Shown: positions 45,596 to 57,134 of the stretch, piece after piece
Position numbering within the stretch: the stretch's first letter is position 1
Layout of the letters: every line of letters starts with the position of its first letter
Program-made: the position numbers and the translations under genes
The notes under the pieces: generated by a model
Databases searched by the model: none
The model's input: only the letters and a program-made list of their open reading frames with translations
Told to the model about the DNA's origin: nothing
NCBI RefSeq assembly: GCF_000787575.1
Contig: NW_012236527.1
Location: 1,314,671 to 1,378,670, forward strand
Source of the DNA: Acytostelium subglobosum LB1
Lineage: Eukaryota > Evosea > Eumycetozoa > Acytosteliales > Acytosteliaceae
Reading direction: 5' to 3'
DNA length: 64,000 bases

Positions 45596-46076
45596 TGAGA
45601 CAGGTCTTCATAACTTATATATGTTATATATGTGTGTACAACTATGAATGAATGAATGAATGAATGAATGAATGTTCAAACTAATTGAACAAATATAAAT
45701 AATAATAATCAAAATATCGGAGTTTGGAGTTGGTGAAAGACGAGTGTGGTTGTGGGGAATGAATGACCCTTTTTGACAAGTTGCTCGCCCCTTCACTCAC
45801 TCTAACACTCTAACATTCATTCTCTAACTTATATATACATACATACATACATATACATATGTAGTAGTAATACTTATACATTATATACATATATATACAC
45901 CTACATACCAAACAACAACATAGTTATCATTACTTCATTAGGATACCTCACTCAATCAAGTCCACTCATTCACTCAATCACTCGATCATATATTCAACTC
46001 ATTCATTCAATCTATCATTCATTCAACCATTCAACAACAATAACAAAGACTACTACAACAAAGAAGACTAAAAGGA
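45596..46076. other. Intergenic region with tetranucleotide tract
   Basis: Contains (TGAA)n at 45644-45674 and (ATAC/ACAT)n tracts around 45830-45910, then a (TCA/ACTC)-rich leader before the chloride-channel ATG. No gene seen. Confidence 0.55.
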
Positions 46077-48946
46077 ATGTCAAACTTTAATCCTCTCAAT
46101 GCTATACCTTCAGCATTGAGGGATATAAACTTGAATCCACTCAATCTAAACTTAAATCCATTGAACCTGAATCTAAACGATCTGAATCCATTGAACAATG
46201 ATCGTCGTGATCGTATAGCAAGCTTCTTTCATCAAGGTACAGATGACTTTAACAGTAGAATGCAGGTAAGTTATAGAAGGAGGTCCAAACGGCATGCCAA
46301 TCAATTCAAGTACTCACTCGTCAATCATTCTCTCAGAATGTAGTACATAATATAAGATCAAATGAATATAAGAGAAAGATGCACAAAGTGTTGACAAAGA
46401 TTAAGGATACAAAGGAGTATAAGGCAACGTCAATGGCCGACTATGACGTAGTCTTTGAATCCGTTGATATGTACTCCAATTTGCAGTCCGATCCAACGAT
46501 GGAGAAGGACGATGTCGAGACCGTCAAGGATCTGGACTCGTACAAACGTCGTGTTCAGCATTGGTTCAAGAAGGAGCGTATCTCCACACTGATGTTCATC
46601 CCCATCCTGGGCATCCTAATCGCTCTGATGGGCATCATGTGTGACGAGGTTCTCAAGCAGCTTAACAACCTGCGTCTAAATCTAATGGGCGACGACAAGG
46701 ACATGTACAATTGGAAATATGGTCTCATCTATGTGGCCTACTGCACAGGTCTTTCGTTTATATCAGTCAGCTGCATCTCCTTTATCAGTCCGTACGCCGT
46801 CGGTTCGGGTATCCCAGAGATGAAGTCCATTCTCTCGGGTATCAATCTGAGTCGTGTGCTCGGCTTCAAGACACTGGTGTCCAAGCTGATTGGAATGGTG
46901 GCGGCCACCGCTGCCGGCCTGACCATCGGTCGTACAGGACCTTTCATGCACGCCAGTGCCATCATTGCACATCAGATGATGCAGCTCAAGATGTTCTCCA
47001 ACATCAAGAAGAATCAGATCGTTCGTTATCAGATGTTTATTTGCGCGTTGGCAAGTGGCGTCGTTGCCAACTTTGGTGCGCCAATCGGAGGACTCTTATT
47101 CGCCGTGGAGATCACTGCGACCAACTGTATCTCTGGCAACCTTTGGAAAGGTTTCCTATGTGGCACAACAACTGCGATTATCTTTTATCTGTCGCGTCCA
47201 CTGATAGGAGGCAGCTACTCCTTCTCAGTGTACACGGTCAACTTGAACGATCTGCCCACATCCTACACGATCACAGACCTCTTGCTTGTCGTGTCCATTG
47301 GTATCATCACAGGCCTCATTGGAGCTCTCTTTGTCTTTTTGTTTGAGAAGATCGTGCGATTCCGTCTACGCTATCCAATCCTCAAGCAGTCGCGTATCGG
47401 CCTGGTCGTCACGATTGCCATAATGTCATCAGCCCTCACCTATATGGCTGGTCCACTGGCCCGCGAACCATTCTCAGCCGCGATGAAGGCGTTCATCTCG
47501 CATCCAGCCGATAACCCCAAGCCCTACCTCTTCCCAGCCGACAAGAACGACCCGTACATCAATGGAGTATACAACCTCTTGGTCTACATTGGACTCAAGC
47601 TGTTCCTGACGGCGTTCAACATTACCATCCCCATCCCAGGTGGTGCCATCACACCATTCATTGTCACTGGCGCAGCCATGGGTCGTCTGTTTGGGATGAC
47701 TGTCAATCACTATGGCATATCCAAGATCTCGACCGTTGGTTATGCTGTCATTGCCTCTGCCGGACTGGTGTCTGGTGCAACCAGAGCAATGTCACCCTCG
47801 ATCTTTGTACTCGAACTGACTGGCCAGCTATCATTGCTGATGCCTGTGCTAATCTGCTCGATCACCTCATCAGCAGTTGGCAACTTCTTCAACAAACCAC
47901 TCTTTGACACAGCGCTAAAGATCCAAGGATTGCCATTCCTCTCTGCATTCAGGAGTGAGAAGTAAGTACTTCTTCAAAGATTATGCGATCAGATCAATGT
48001 TACTAACGACAATACCTTTCATCTCAGGGTGTACTCAATGACTGCCAAACAAGTGATGAAGACAGATATCAACTATCTATCGATGGCAAGCACCGTCAAG
48101 GAGATAAAGGAGTATCTGTCAAAGTTCAGATACACCTTTATTCCCGTGGTGGATTCACAGGAGCATATGTTGCTCGTTGGACTGGTGGAGAGGTCCAGTT
48201 TGGACGACCTGGTCGACACGCATATCCAGATTGTCGAGGAGACACTGGACAAGATAGCAAGACAATCGGAGGAGGCGCGCTTGGAACAGGATGGCGGTGT
48301 TCGCCAGGTGGGATCGATCATCACCGACACAGATCAACATCGTGATCATCCAGAGGAAGACGATGACGAAGAGGATGACGATGACAAGCAGAGTCTGATA
48401 CCTCCAACTACAAGCACAACATCAACAGCGCAACTAGAGGAATATAGAGAGGTTAGCCTGGCAGAGGAGAAAGAGGATCTGGACGATGAAGAAGAAGACG
48501 AAGACGAAGAGGACGCAGAGGACGATACAGGTGCACTCATGATGAGAAAGATTGGCTCACCTCGTGAACCAAGAGTTAGAAATAGACACCAACATACCGA
48601 TGATCAGGACGACCTGAACAACAACATTGCTAGCAGCAACATGGACAACAACAACAACAATAATAGTAGTACCAACTCGGAACCAGTAGAGATAACTGTT
48701 AAAGAGGATGGAGCAGGATATAGTGGCGAGGCCATATGGTCGAATCATTTGCTGGGCGATATCATTGAGAGTGGCGAGACAGCTTTGCTGATGGACTTGG
48801 CACCCTCACAGATTCCAGACTTGACGCCAATGAACAAGGTGTTCCATCTGTTCACCATGTTGGGTCTGAGCTTCACCTACGTCACGTCCATGGGCCGGTT
48901 GGTCGGTGTCATTACCAAGACCGACCTAATAGCCCAAGAGCTGTAG
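46077..48946 (+). CDS. CLC-family chloride channel with CBS domains
   Basis: Exons 46077-46265, 46337-47961 and 48028-48946 give 910 aa. An Asn/Leu/Pro repeat (PLNLNLNPLN) forms the N-terminus, then the CLC membrane domain. The selectivity motif GSGIPEMK is intact. The second motif reads GRTGPFMH, so Thr263 replaces the gating glutamate of GKEGP, and FAVEITAT places Ile322 where exchangers have the proton glutamate. Both changes point to a passive channel and not a Cl-/H+ antiporter (known for ClC-K and ClC-1/2 type proteins). Two cytosolic CBS domains follow, separated by an unusually long acidic Asp/Glu and Asn-rich linker (about 48330-48700). Location in the cell cannot be read. Confidence 0.93.
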
Positions 48947-49099
48947 TCAATCAATAAACCCATAAATGTACTTCGTGAACCTTATTTGAATCTCTCCTCG
49001 CGCGACACTAATTTGAGAAGTTGGCGAGAAGACACAAGAATCATTGACTTCATTCATACTCAATCATACATATACACATACATACATAGATAGACAGAC

Positions 49100-49751
49100 A
49101 TGTCAAACAAGACCATCACATTCATCACAGGCAATGCTAAGAAGCTTGAAGAAGTAATACAGATACTTGGTAACTCATTGCCAATCACCTCAATGAGACT
49201 TGATTGTATGTTGAGCGCATGAGATCAGAAGCAAGGTGATGCGACGCGACGATGTGTATTGACATAGGCATACATACATAGTACCAGAGTTGCAGGGTGA
49301 GCCATATGACATCTCAGTAGAGAAGTGTAGATTGGCTGCTAAACAGGTCAATGGCCCAGTGTTGGTAGAGGACACTTGTCTGTGCTTCAATGCACTGAAG
49401 GGTCTGCCAGGTCCCTATATTAAGTGGTTCTTGGAGAAGCTGGCACCAGAGGGTCTGTACGAGATGCTGTCGGCATACAACGATAAGACAGGCTATGCTA
49501 TTTGTAACTTTGCCTACTCAGAAGGTCCCGACTGCGAGCCGATTGTGTTTGAGGGCCGCACCAACGGCACGATCGTGCCACCAAGAGGTCCACGCAACTT
49601 TGGTTGGGACCCAGTGTTCCAACCAGAAACATTCGAACAAACCTACGCCGAGATGGACTCTGCCCTCAAGAACACTATATCACATCGTCATCGCTCGCTG
49701 GAGAAGTTGAAGGCACATCTCTTTGCCAATGGATATGGTCCAAGCAACTGA
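49100..49751 (+). CDS. itpa: Inosine triphosphate pyrophosphatase
   Basis: HAM1/ITPA family enzyme that hydrolyses ITP, dITP and XTP to monophosphates and so keeps deaminated purines out of nucleic acids. Exons 49100-49205 and 49282-49751, 191 aa. Signatures: [12 protein letters not shown] at the N-terminus, [22 protein letters not shown] in the core, [22 protein letters not shown], and the C-terminal [11 protein letters not shown]. Length and motif order are standard. The 76-bp intron has GTATGT/ATAG ends. Convergent with the lectin gene, 33 bp between stops. Confidence 0.95.
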
Positions 49752-49784
49752 GAAGCATTAAACAGGATCATACGTACAACATGC

Positions 49785-52700
49785 TCATAGTTTATTCATC
49801 TTGACCGAGAGATTCTTGTCCTCTCGTTTGAATAACCAATTCCTCCTGACACCAATGAACACTCCAATGGCTACAGCAGTCAATACTACAACGCCACCTA
49901 CCAAGATGGGTATCCACCACCACCATACCCTCTTGGGTCGATCACACAGGTCATCCGCTCCATGTCCACCTATATTGGTCAGCACGCTAAAGTTGGGATC
50001 AAGAACAGCCTGCTTATCAAAGTATGGAGATACCATTGACACGTATAGTCGACTGTTGATAGAAGTGTCGTTTGTCATCGGTTCAAGATACATGAGATCG
50101 GAGGACTTCAACAAAAGACGGTTGGATGTCAATGTTGGTCGACCATCAATCACAGCCAAGTTGATGAACTTGGACACAAAGACCTGATCTCCAAGTACAA
50201 CGTTGATGTACTTTAGGTAGTTCGTGTCCTTGCTGTAATCGATTGATGTCTGTTGGCATCGATCATTCTGTGATGGTGCCTCAATCTGATAGACAAGCTC
50301 CAATGAGTTGGTCTTGGACTTGAATGGCCATGCACTCAATGTCGATTGGTACTTGGTCGTATTGGCATCCATAATGAACTGTTGTTGACCAAATGTGATG
50401 TTGGTCCTTGTTGCAAAGTATCGACTGATCACTGTAATCTTGAATCCAATAACACTTGGAATAGTTCCAGCTGTAGTGTTGGACGATGATGACGGGTCAA
50501 CTGTCGTGTTGCCCCACACGATGTCACTCACTGGGTATGTTACAACTGGTATTCCGGTGGCATCCACCTCGCGTACATATCGGAATAGGAAGGAGAATGG
50601 GCCCGCAGTGGAGTTGGACTGGTTGGTGTTGGGTATGATTGGAGTCGATCCGTTTGTTGTAGAGCTGCAGTTGCCAAAGCCAGTGGTGCACTCACAGTAG
50701 CCATTGACGCAACGGCCATTGCCAGAGCAGAAGTTGAAGTCGCCACAGTCCTTGTAGTCAAACGCCAGGATGTTTGAGAGTTGGCCATCCACGCGTATCT
50801 GGATCTTGCTGGTACCTGATCCACGAGGTAGATTGAAAGACAGCACTTTGTGAGCGGTCACAATGTTCATTGCTTTCAACACCTTGCCCTCATGTAGCAC
50901 ATCTATTATTGATGAATTGATTCCAAACTGTGTTCCAATGATAGTTGCCACACTTCCATTAGCATTAATGTTGGTGATATCATTGATGATCGGAGGGTAG
51001 AATCCTAGGTTGTAGGTGAAGGACGAACCAGAGGAGTTCTTGTTGTCCACATAAAGAGTGAGTGGTCCCAACACTCCCGTGCCAGGAGGGAACAGAACAC
51101 CCAAAGTACCATTTTCATGGAATGGTATGATACGTGACGAGATGACGACCAGGTTCATTCGAGTCAGTGTGTAGTTACTGCTTGTAAATCTCATGTTGTC
51201 CACTGGCAACTCAATCCAGCCGCCATCAGTAGGCAACAATTTGTTCACTGATTTGGTAAACACTGGAGGAGGTTTGTTGATGGTGAACTTTGTATATGTC
51301 TTCCAACTTGGGTTCATAGAAGTGTACAACTTGAGGTCCACAACAGATTGTCCAAGGAACTCTACATGATTGATTGATTGGTAAGTGAATGTTCCTGGAA
51401 TGGGTTATCACAATACTTACTCTGGGTAGTGTCAAAGGTGGAATCTAGTGAGACAACGGTAGTATCAATCACTAGAGGGTTGATAGTCTTGTTGGCATAT
51501 ACTATTGTTTTTCCAGCATCGGGACCAGACGTAAGTATAAAGTTACCGCCAATGTTGTTGGCAAAGAATAGAGTCCAATCCCAATTCAACATATTCCTTG
51601 TGAAGCAAATGTCCGATCTGGTCTGAGGAGTGAAGTGCTGGCAAACAAATGACTCTGTCCTGTAGTAATTATTACTATAGGTGTCGGCACTATCCGAAGT
51701 AAACATCAATAAACTATCAGTGTCATTATTATCTGTTTGATAGGATTGACATATTTGTTAGGGATTGAATGAATGGGTGATTGGTATCATTACTTACACA
51801 TTGGTATCCTGACTATATTCTCCAACTTGATATTGCCAACTGTTAGGCTGGATACTGAGGTAACCCTGGTTGGCGGTGTAAGGGTTTGGTAGTCCGGATA
51901 GATGGTCTGAGTGAGAAGACATTTGAATGATCGATCAAGTATTGGCATCGATATTGGTGTACATGGAATGTTTGAGGATATCATGAACTGATTGATTTGT
52001 GATAGATCATCACCAAAGTTACGGCCATTCACTGTTATAGTTTCATTAGCTTGATACTTTATAAATAGTGATGTGATCAATGGTACTAAAAGGTGAAGTA
52101 ATATAAGTTAGTGATTGACTATGATGGTTTGTGAGATTGATTGTCTTACAATTTGAATGATACCTCAGTAGAGTATGGACCTGGACTCCATCAGTGATGT
52201 TGAGTGTGTACTCTCCAACAAGATATTGAGTTGTCTGACATGTCACCGATGACTTATTGAAGGTGATAATGGTACATTCAAAGTCGGGACGGCTAATTGA
52301 ACTACCTTGGAAGTTGACTCTTAGCTTGGAAGTGTTAAATGGCCGTTTGTCCAGGTTACTGATGGTGAGTATACCTGGCTCAGAGTCCTTGGGCCAGATC
52401 ACTGGATCAGTTGAACCACCTTTCTCTATAATATATCCATTCATTGGTGTATTGTCGAAGAAGGTGGTCGAGTCGGTAGCGTCGTCCAGTCCATTGGTAT
52501 TCCAGATATGTATATACTTTTGACCGAGCAATGTATCAGGCTCCAAAGCAACAAACTTGCAATATCCAAAGCACTTTGATATATGTTTATCATAAAGTGG
52601 AACACCAGATTCTGGGCCAGACACCCATGTATATAATGATCCATCCGGTGACCCAACAGCAGTAGCACCAATCCATATCTGAGTATTTGTACCCATGATA

Positions 52701-52968
52701 TTACTCATAATAAAGTCATACTCTGATTGATATGTTATTGTTGCCAAGTATCTATTCATTGAGTGTGGGTGAGTAATTGGGGAATTGATTAAGTGATTGA
52801 TTGAACATACTCGCCTGGATTCAACTCTGCCGAAGCATTGGCCTGAGACCAATTGGTATTTGTAAGGACCAATTTGTATTGGTGATTGTTGATGGGGTTT
52901 GTTACCCATTGTTGAGCTATTGAATACTGAACAAGAGATAGAAAGATCAGAAGATGTAATCTATTCAT
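49785..52968 (-). CDS. Transmembrane C-type lectin / IPT-TIG / EGF protein
   Basis: Five exons, 52968-52811, 52751-52150, 52085-51798, 51732-51421 and 51361-49785, give 978 aa. A signal peptide (LHLLIFLSLVQYSIAQ) is followed by a C-type lectin-like domain split by intron 1 (YKLVLTNTNWSQANA, YLATITYQSEYDFI, WIGATAVGSPDGS). Several IPT/TIG beta-sandwich units follow (for example TITVNGRNFGDD and ATIIGTQFGINSS), then an EGF-like unit (CGDFNFCSGNGRCVNGYCEC), one C-terminal membrane helix (WWIPILVGGVVVLTAVAIGVF) and a short basic tail. This is the layout of dictyostelid cell-surface IPT/TIG proteins, some of which act in adhesion or recognition. Ligand unknown. Confidence 0.87.
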
Positions 52969-53285
52969 TTATAAATAAGATTGTACAAGGTTATTTATAT
53001 GTATCTATGAACTTATGATCTTTTGGATATGATTAAAAATCAACATGAGTTCACCAAAGGCTAGATGGATATGACCAACCATGAATCTGGACCAAAGATC
53101 GGAATCAAAAGATCTGGGTTACATCCACATGTTGCCTGGACCTTTTTGATCAGTGCCCAAAAAAGATATAAAATAGGTTCCCAATCAACAGGACTTTCGA
53201 ACCATGATCAGATATTCAATTGATAATCCATTAGTGTCGATGTGTACATAATGACAGGTTGGAGGGAGTGGAATGAATGCATCAC
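52969..53285. other. Intergenic spacer
   Basis: 317 bp upstream of the lectin gene and downstream of the MED19-like gene. It contains several GATC-centred words (AAAGATCGG, AAAAGATCTGGG, TTTTTGATCAG at about 53093-53143). No gene seen. Confidence 0.5.
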
Positions 53286-54118
53286 CTAGTGCTCGAGCAC
53301 AACATGTTGCATGTCCATCTCCCCGCTGCCATCTCGTTTACTCTTCTTCTTTCGCTTGTGTCTGTCACTATCGCCTCCAACTCCATCGGCTATATCGCCA
53401 CCCTCTCTGTTCTTGCGCTTCTTCTTGTCGCCGCGATTCTTGTCACGATGCTTCCTCTTCTCTTTCTCTGGTCGTACATATCCGCCATCCATCAGAGTGA
53501 ATGCCGCCATCATCTGTGGCTCCGACAGCGACAACAGGATCAACTCTTGCTGGTCGTCCTCGTAGGCGATGCCTGTGTTTGTGATGCCCTCCACCAGCTT
53601 TGCCAATCCATTCACTACATTCTGTTGCTGTCTCTTCTCATTGTCCTTGCGCTGTTGTGCTTCTTGTTGTTGTTGCTGTTGTTGTTGCTGTAGTTGTTGT
53701 TGTGGTGATAGGATGGGACCGGTTGGTGTGGCCACTGATGTGGGCGTGCCGACGTTCTGATGACCGATGGGAGTGGATGTTGATTGTCTGTCGCTATGAT
53801 GATGATGATGTTTCTCTCGTCTTATATAAGTGTCACCCGGTAGATTCTTTACATATGATTTATAAGTTGATGATAAATGCTTTGATTTAAAGTCATTCAA
53901 TATATTCAACAAGTTAAAGTGTTCTAATAAGTTTGATTCACCTGTTACAACACCTTCTGGTCCTATTATTATGTTTGTAAGTATGATCGTTGATTGATTG
54001 ATTGGCCATTCTTTCCCATACTTGTTATTTGATTGATCATATATAAGTCTGATGATGTTGTCGCAACATCATTATTTGGAGGTGTACCATTGCTATCTAA
54101 TATATTACTTATATTCAT
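53286..54118 (-). CDS. med19: Probable Mediator subunit 19
   Basis: Two exons, 54118-54022 and 53962-53286 (59-bp intron), 257 aa. Near the N-terminus the segment LLEHFNLLNILNDF, then STYKSYVKNLPGDTYI, resembles the Med19 core (an N-L-hydrophobic helix followed by a Y-x-x-x-x-x-LPG motif). A His run and a Gln-rich stretch follow, then a second conserved-looking helix (LSLSEPQMMAAFTLMDGGYV). The C-terminus is strongly basic Lys/Arg/Asp-rich (EKEKRKHRDKNRGDKKKRK), as in metazoan and plant Med19. The assignment rests on these short blocks and on composition. Another nuclear, lysine-rich-tailed protein remains possible. Confidence 0.55.
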
Positions 54119-55160
54119 TCTTTAAATATATGTACATTTGATAAATAAATGAATGGTCGTGGTTTGTTGTTGTGTTTGATCAAAATGCTGGTGAAGCGCC
54201 AACCCTACTAAATTTCACACATTATTGATTGGAGTTGAAGTCGATGTTATGAACTACACCAGCTACATTCAGAGGTATATTATCTGTTCAACATCAGAGT
54301 TGGTATTCCAATCAATATAAGAATAGTTGATAGAAGTTTAGGTCTTAGATCTTTTTTGGTATTTTGTCCCATAAAATCATTGTTTTTGAGCCCCAGCTTT
54401 GGGACTCGTCTGGGAGGTAAACAAGGTGCAAAGATCAAGACGTCGACCTTTCTGTTGCATGGATGATGCTTGTCACTCTTCTTCCGCTCCAATCTTAAAG
54501 ACTATTTTAAATTAAAATCAATATTTATATATAAGATTGAAGTATCTTTGTAATATTCTTATTTCTCTCTATCAATAATCGAATAAGTGCACATTGACAT
54601 TCTCTCAACAACATCAATCACATCACTTAACAACATCACCAACAACTTCAAAAACTACATTATAATATAAATTATTATTCATACAGAAAAGGAAGAGGAA
54701 GATTATTATTAGTAGTGATCTCTAGTATCCCACACCAACACCCTTATAAACATCGTCTGTGTGTGTCGTTATATGGTATGTATGTACTTATACAAACAAC
54801 AAACACTCTCACACACACTTAAACAAACACAACAAGCACACTTCACTCTCTCACGGAACACGGACAGAGTTGTGCAAGAGCGTGCCCAAGTTGGTAGTCA
54901 TTACGACAAACAGTTCCTCTGTTGGTGTGTGTGAGAGAGAGAGAGAGAGTGACTAAAGTGTTTATACACGTTCTGTCTTTAAAGCATTGGTTTATGTTTA
55001 CATACTTATACACTGATGATGATGATGATGATGATTCTATCATTCATTCATTCAATATACATAGACAGTACAGATAATCAAACAGACATTATTACTTTAC
55101 ACATTCAATCAATCAAAAGTCAAACAACAACAACAATAGAGAAAAAGGAGGTTATCAAGA
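54119..55160. other. 1-kb divergent intergenic region
   Basis: Longest gene-free stretch outside the mobile elements. It holds a less AT-rich patch at about 54330-54495 (an open frame on the minus strand, not recognised and probably chance), a (GA)n run at 54930-54950, (GATGAT)n at about 55014-55035, and CA-rich leader sequence for the arrestin gene. No tRNA or known ncRNA recognised. Confidence 0.5.
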
Positions 55161-56343
55161 ATGTTGGGCAATCAACATCCTTTGAACTCTTTGCCGCCAA
55201 TGCCCCCGTCTACATCTCAGACAATACCTTTACAAATCAATCATAATGATTCGTAAGTGCACTTATCCTGAACATTCCATTGATAGTAGTCCTAACACAC
55301 AATACATATCGATAGTTGCTCAGTACATGTAGAGTTGGACAAATCATTCTTTCTGAATGGTGGAGAGATACATGGTGTAATAAGATTGACAATATATAGA
55401 AGACAGTATCTACATTCAATACAGGTACATCTAGGCGGCTACGAGAAGATATATATACAATCACTATTTGATAATGGCCATCATGGAAACATGATGCACA
55501 ACAACCACCATGCAACCAACGCTGATAATCACATCACTCCATTCTACTCAGAGACCATTCAAATCTATCCTCCAAACATTGAGGAATCAACATCGGTCGT
55601 ATCATCATCATCAATATCACCAACCAACTCTCAAAAGATCATTCGAACACCAGCCTCTGGTGCCTACGCATCTCCTTTGGCCAGTCCAGTGCTCTCATCA
55701 CAACAGCAACACTTCCATCAACATCATCCTCACCTGCCAGCCTTGGCAAACTCCACAGACCCCACGGTCATTTTCTCCAAGCTGAAGCATGCTTCGGAGG
55801 GCAAAGAGCTGGAACCTGGCGTCTACACCTACGCATTCTCTGCCAAACTACCAAACTTCCTGGCGCCCTCCCTAAACTACTCTGGCTTCTTGTCCATATA
55901 TTATATAGCGCGCTGTATCATTCAATACAGCAAGGGCAAGGAGTGGGAGGAGACGACAACATCACGCAGTACAGAGTTCTTTATACATGGAGTTGGATCC
56001 AGTCAGTTGCAGCATATCCTCGACAGACAATCAAACAGTGTGGTAGTGGCACGTTCGGCCAAGCCCGTCTGGGGCCACAAGGGCTACCCACTGGAGATGG
56101 CAATCTGGCTACCACACAGAGATTGCTTCATTGGTCAACGAACACACTTTTATGGCAAGATACACAATCCTGGCAAAATACCAATCGATCAGCTCCATGT
56201 TGGTCTCTACCAACAAATATTCATCATGCCTCCAGATAACTCAAACGCCAAGAAACAACTGGCGTGTACAAAGGTGCTATCAGCAGTCTTTGACTTAAAG
56301 ACTAACAGTAGCAGCAGCAGCAACAATAACAATCACGCCAATC

Positions 56344-56381
<38 letters not shown>

Positions 56382-57065
56382 AATGAATCACCTTCTTCAT
56401 CATCCTCTTCTTCCCCATTAGCTACATCATCATCGTCATCATCATCATCATCATCATCATCGTCATCATCTCACCAAGATGAAGACATTATCTCTTTCCA
56501 ATTTCACACAATTCTTCCCAAACATGTTGGCGACGACACTGTATTCCCAACGACCTATGGTCGCCTGCTCAAGATCAAACACTTCTTTGTGCTCTCGGTG
56601 GCACATGCGCGACTGGATGTTAAAGTGCGCCTCAGACTATGGGACCCCGCAACAGGCAATGAAGAGCTCATTCCCAAGCGCCCCAGTAAGAGGCCAGTGG
56701 ACTGGCGTGTACAGTGGATGCCAACATGGGTGACCGACGAGGACAAGACACACAAATGTGCACTATGCTACGACCAATTCAACTTCTTGGTGCGTCGCCA
56801 TCATTGTCGCCAGTGTGGCAATGTCTATTGCGCCAAGTGCGTGTCTCACAAGATCCCGCTGAGGCACTTTGGTATCAAGGAGCCGGCCAGAGTGTGTATC
56901 ATGTGCTATGAGCAGGTCCAGGACCAGCTGGAGAACGAAGCGATCAACAACCCAAAGGCAAGGTATCAACCACATCTTATCGATTTGAACAACAACAAGG
57001 CCAGGATGGGCACTGGAAGTGGCTGCAGTTCACTTCAGAGCAGTCAAGAGCTCTCCAACATATGA
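55161..57065 (+). CDS. adcA: Arrestin-domain protein with FYVE finger (AdcA type)
   Basis: Exons 55161-55252 and 55316-57065, 613 aa. The arrestin N and C folds span roughly residues 30-450 (SFFLNGGEIHGVIRLTIY; PLEMAIWLPHRDCFIGQ; LSVAHARLDVKVRLRLWD), interrupted by Ser/Asn/His low-complexity inserts including a (CAA)n-encoded Asn run and a (TCA)n-encoded Ser run at 56305-56470. A FYVE zinc finger follows (WVTDEDKTHKCALC, RRHHCRQCGNVYCAKC), with the PI3P-binding RRHHCR motif intact. In D. discoideum an arrestin-related protein with a FYVE finger, AdcA, is targeted to endosomes; the domain set here is the same. Acts probably as an endosomal trafficking adaptor. Confidence 0.88.
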
Positions 57066-57134
57066 TCCAATCTCATCATGTCAAGTCAATAATAATGAAT
57101 AATTTATTTGTCTCTTGCTGATTGGACACATTCC

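Noticed and set aside
45644-45674. Tandem TGAA repeats considered as a CRISPR-like or regulatory array
   Set aside because: Uninterrupted microsatellite without spacers; such tetranucleotide tracts occur throughout non-coding DNA here, and the genome is eukaryotic.
54280-54492. 70-codon minus-strand frame in the 1-kb spacer
   Set aside because: TTG/ATG-poor start, no recognised domain, isolated; probably chance.
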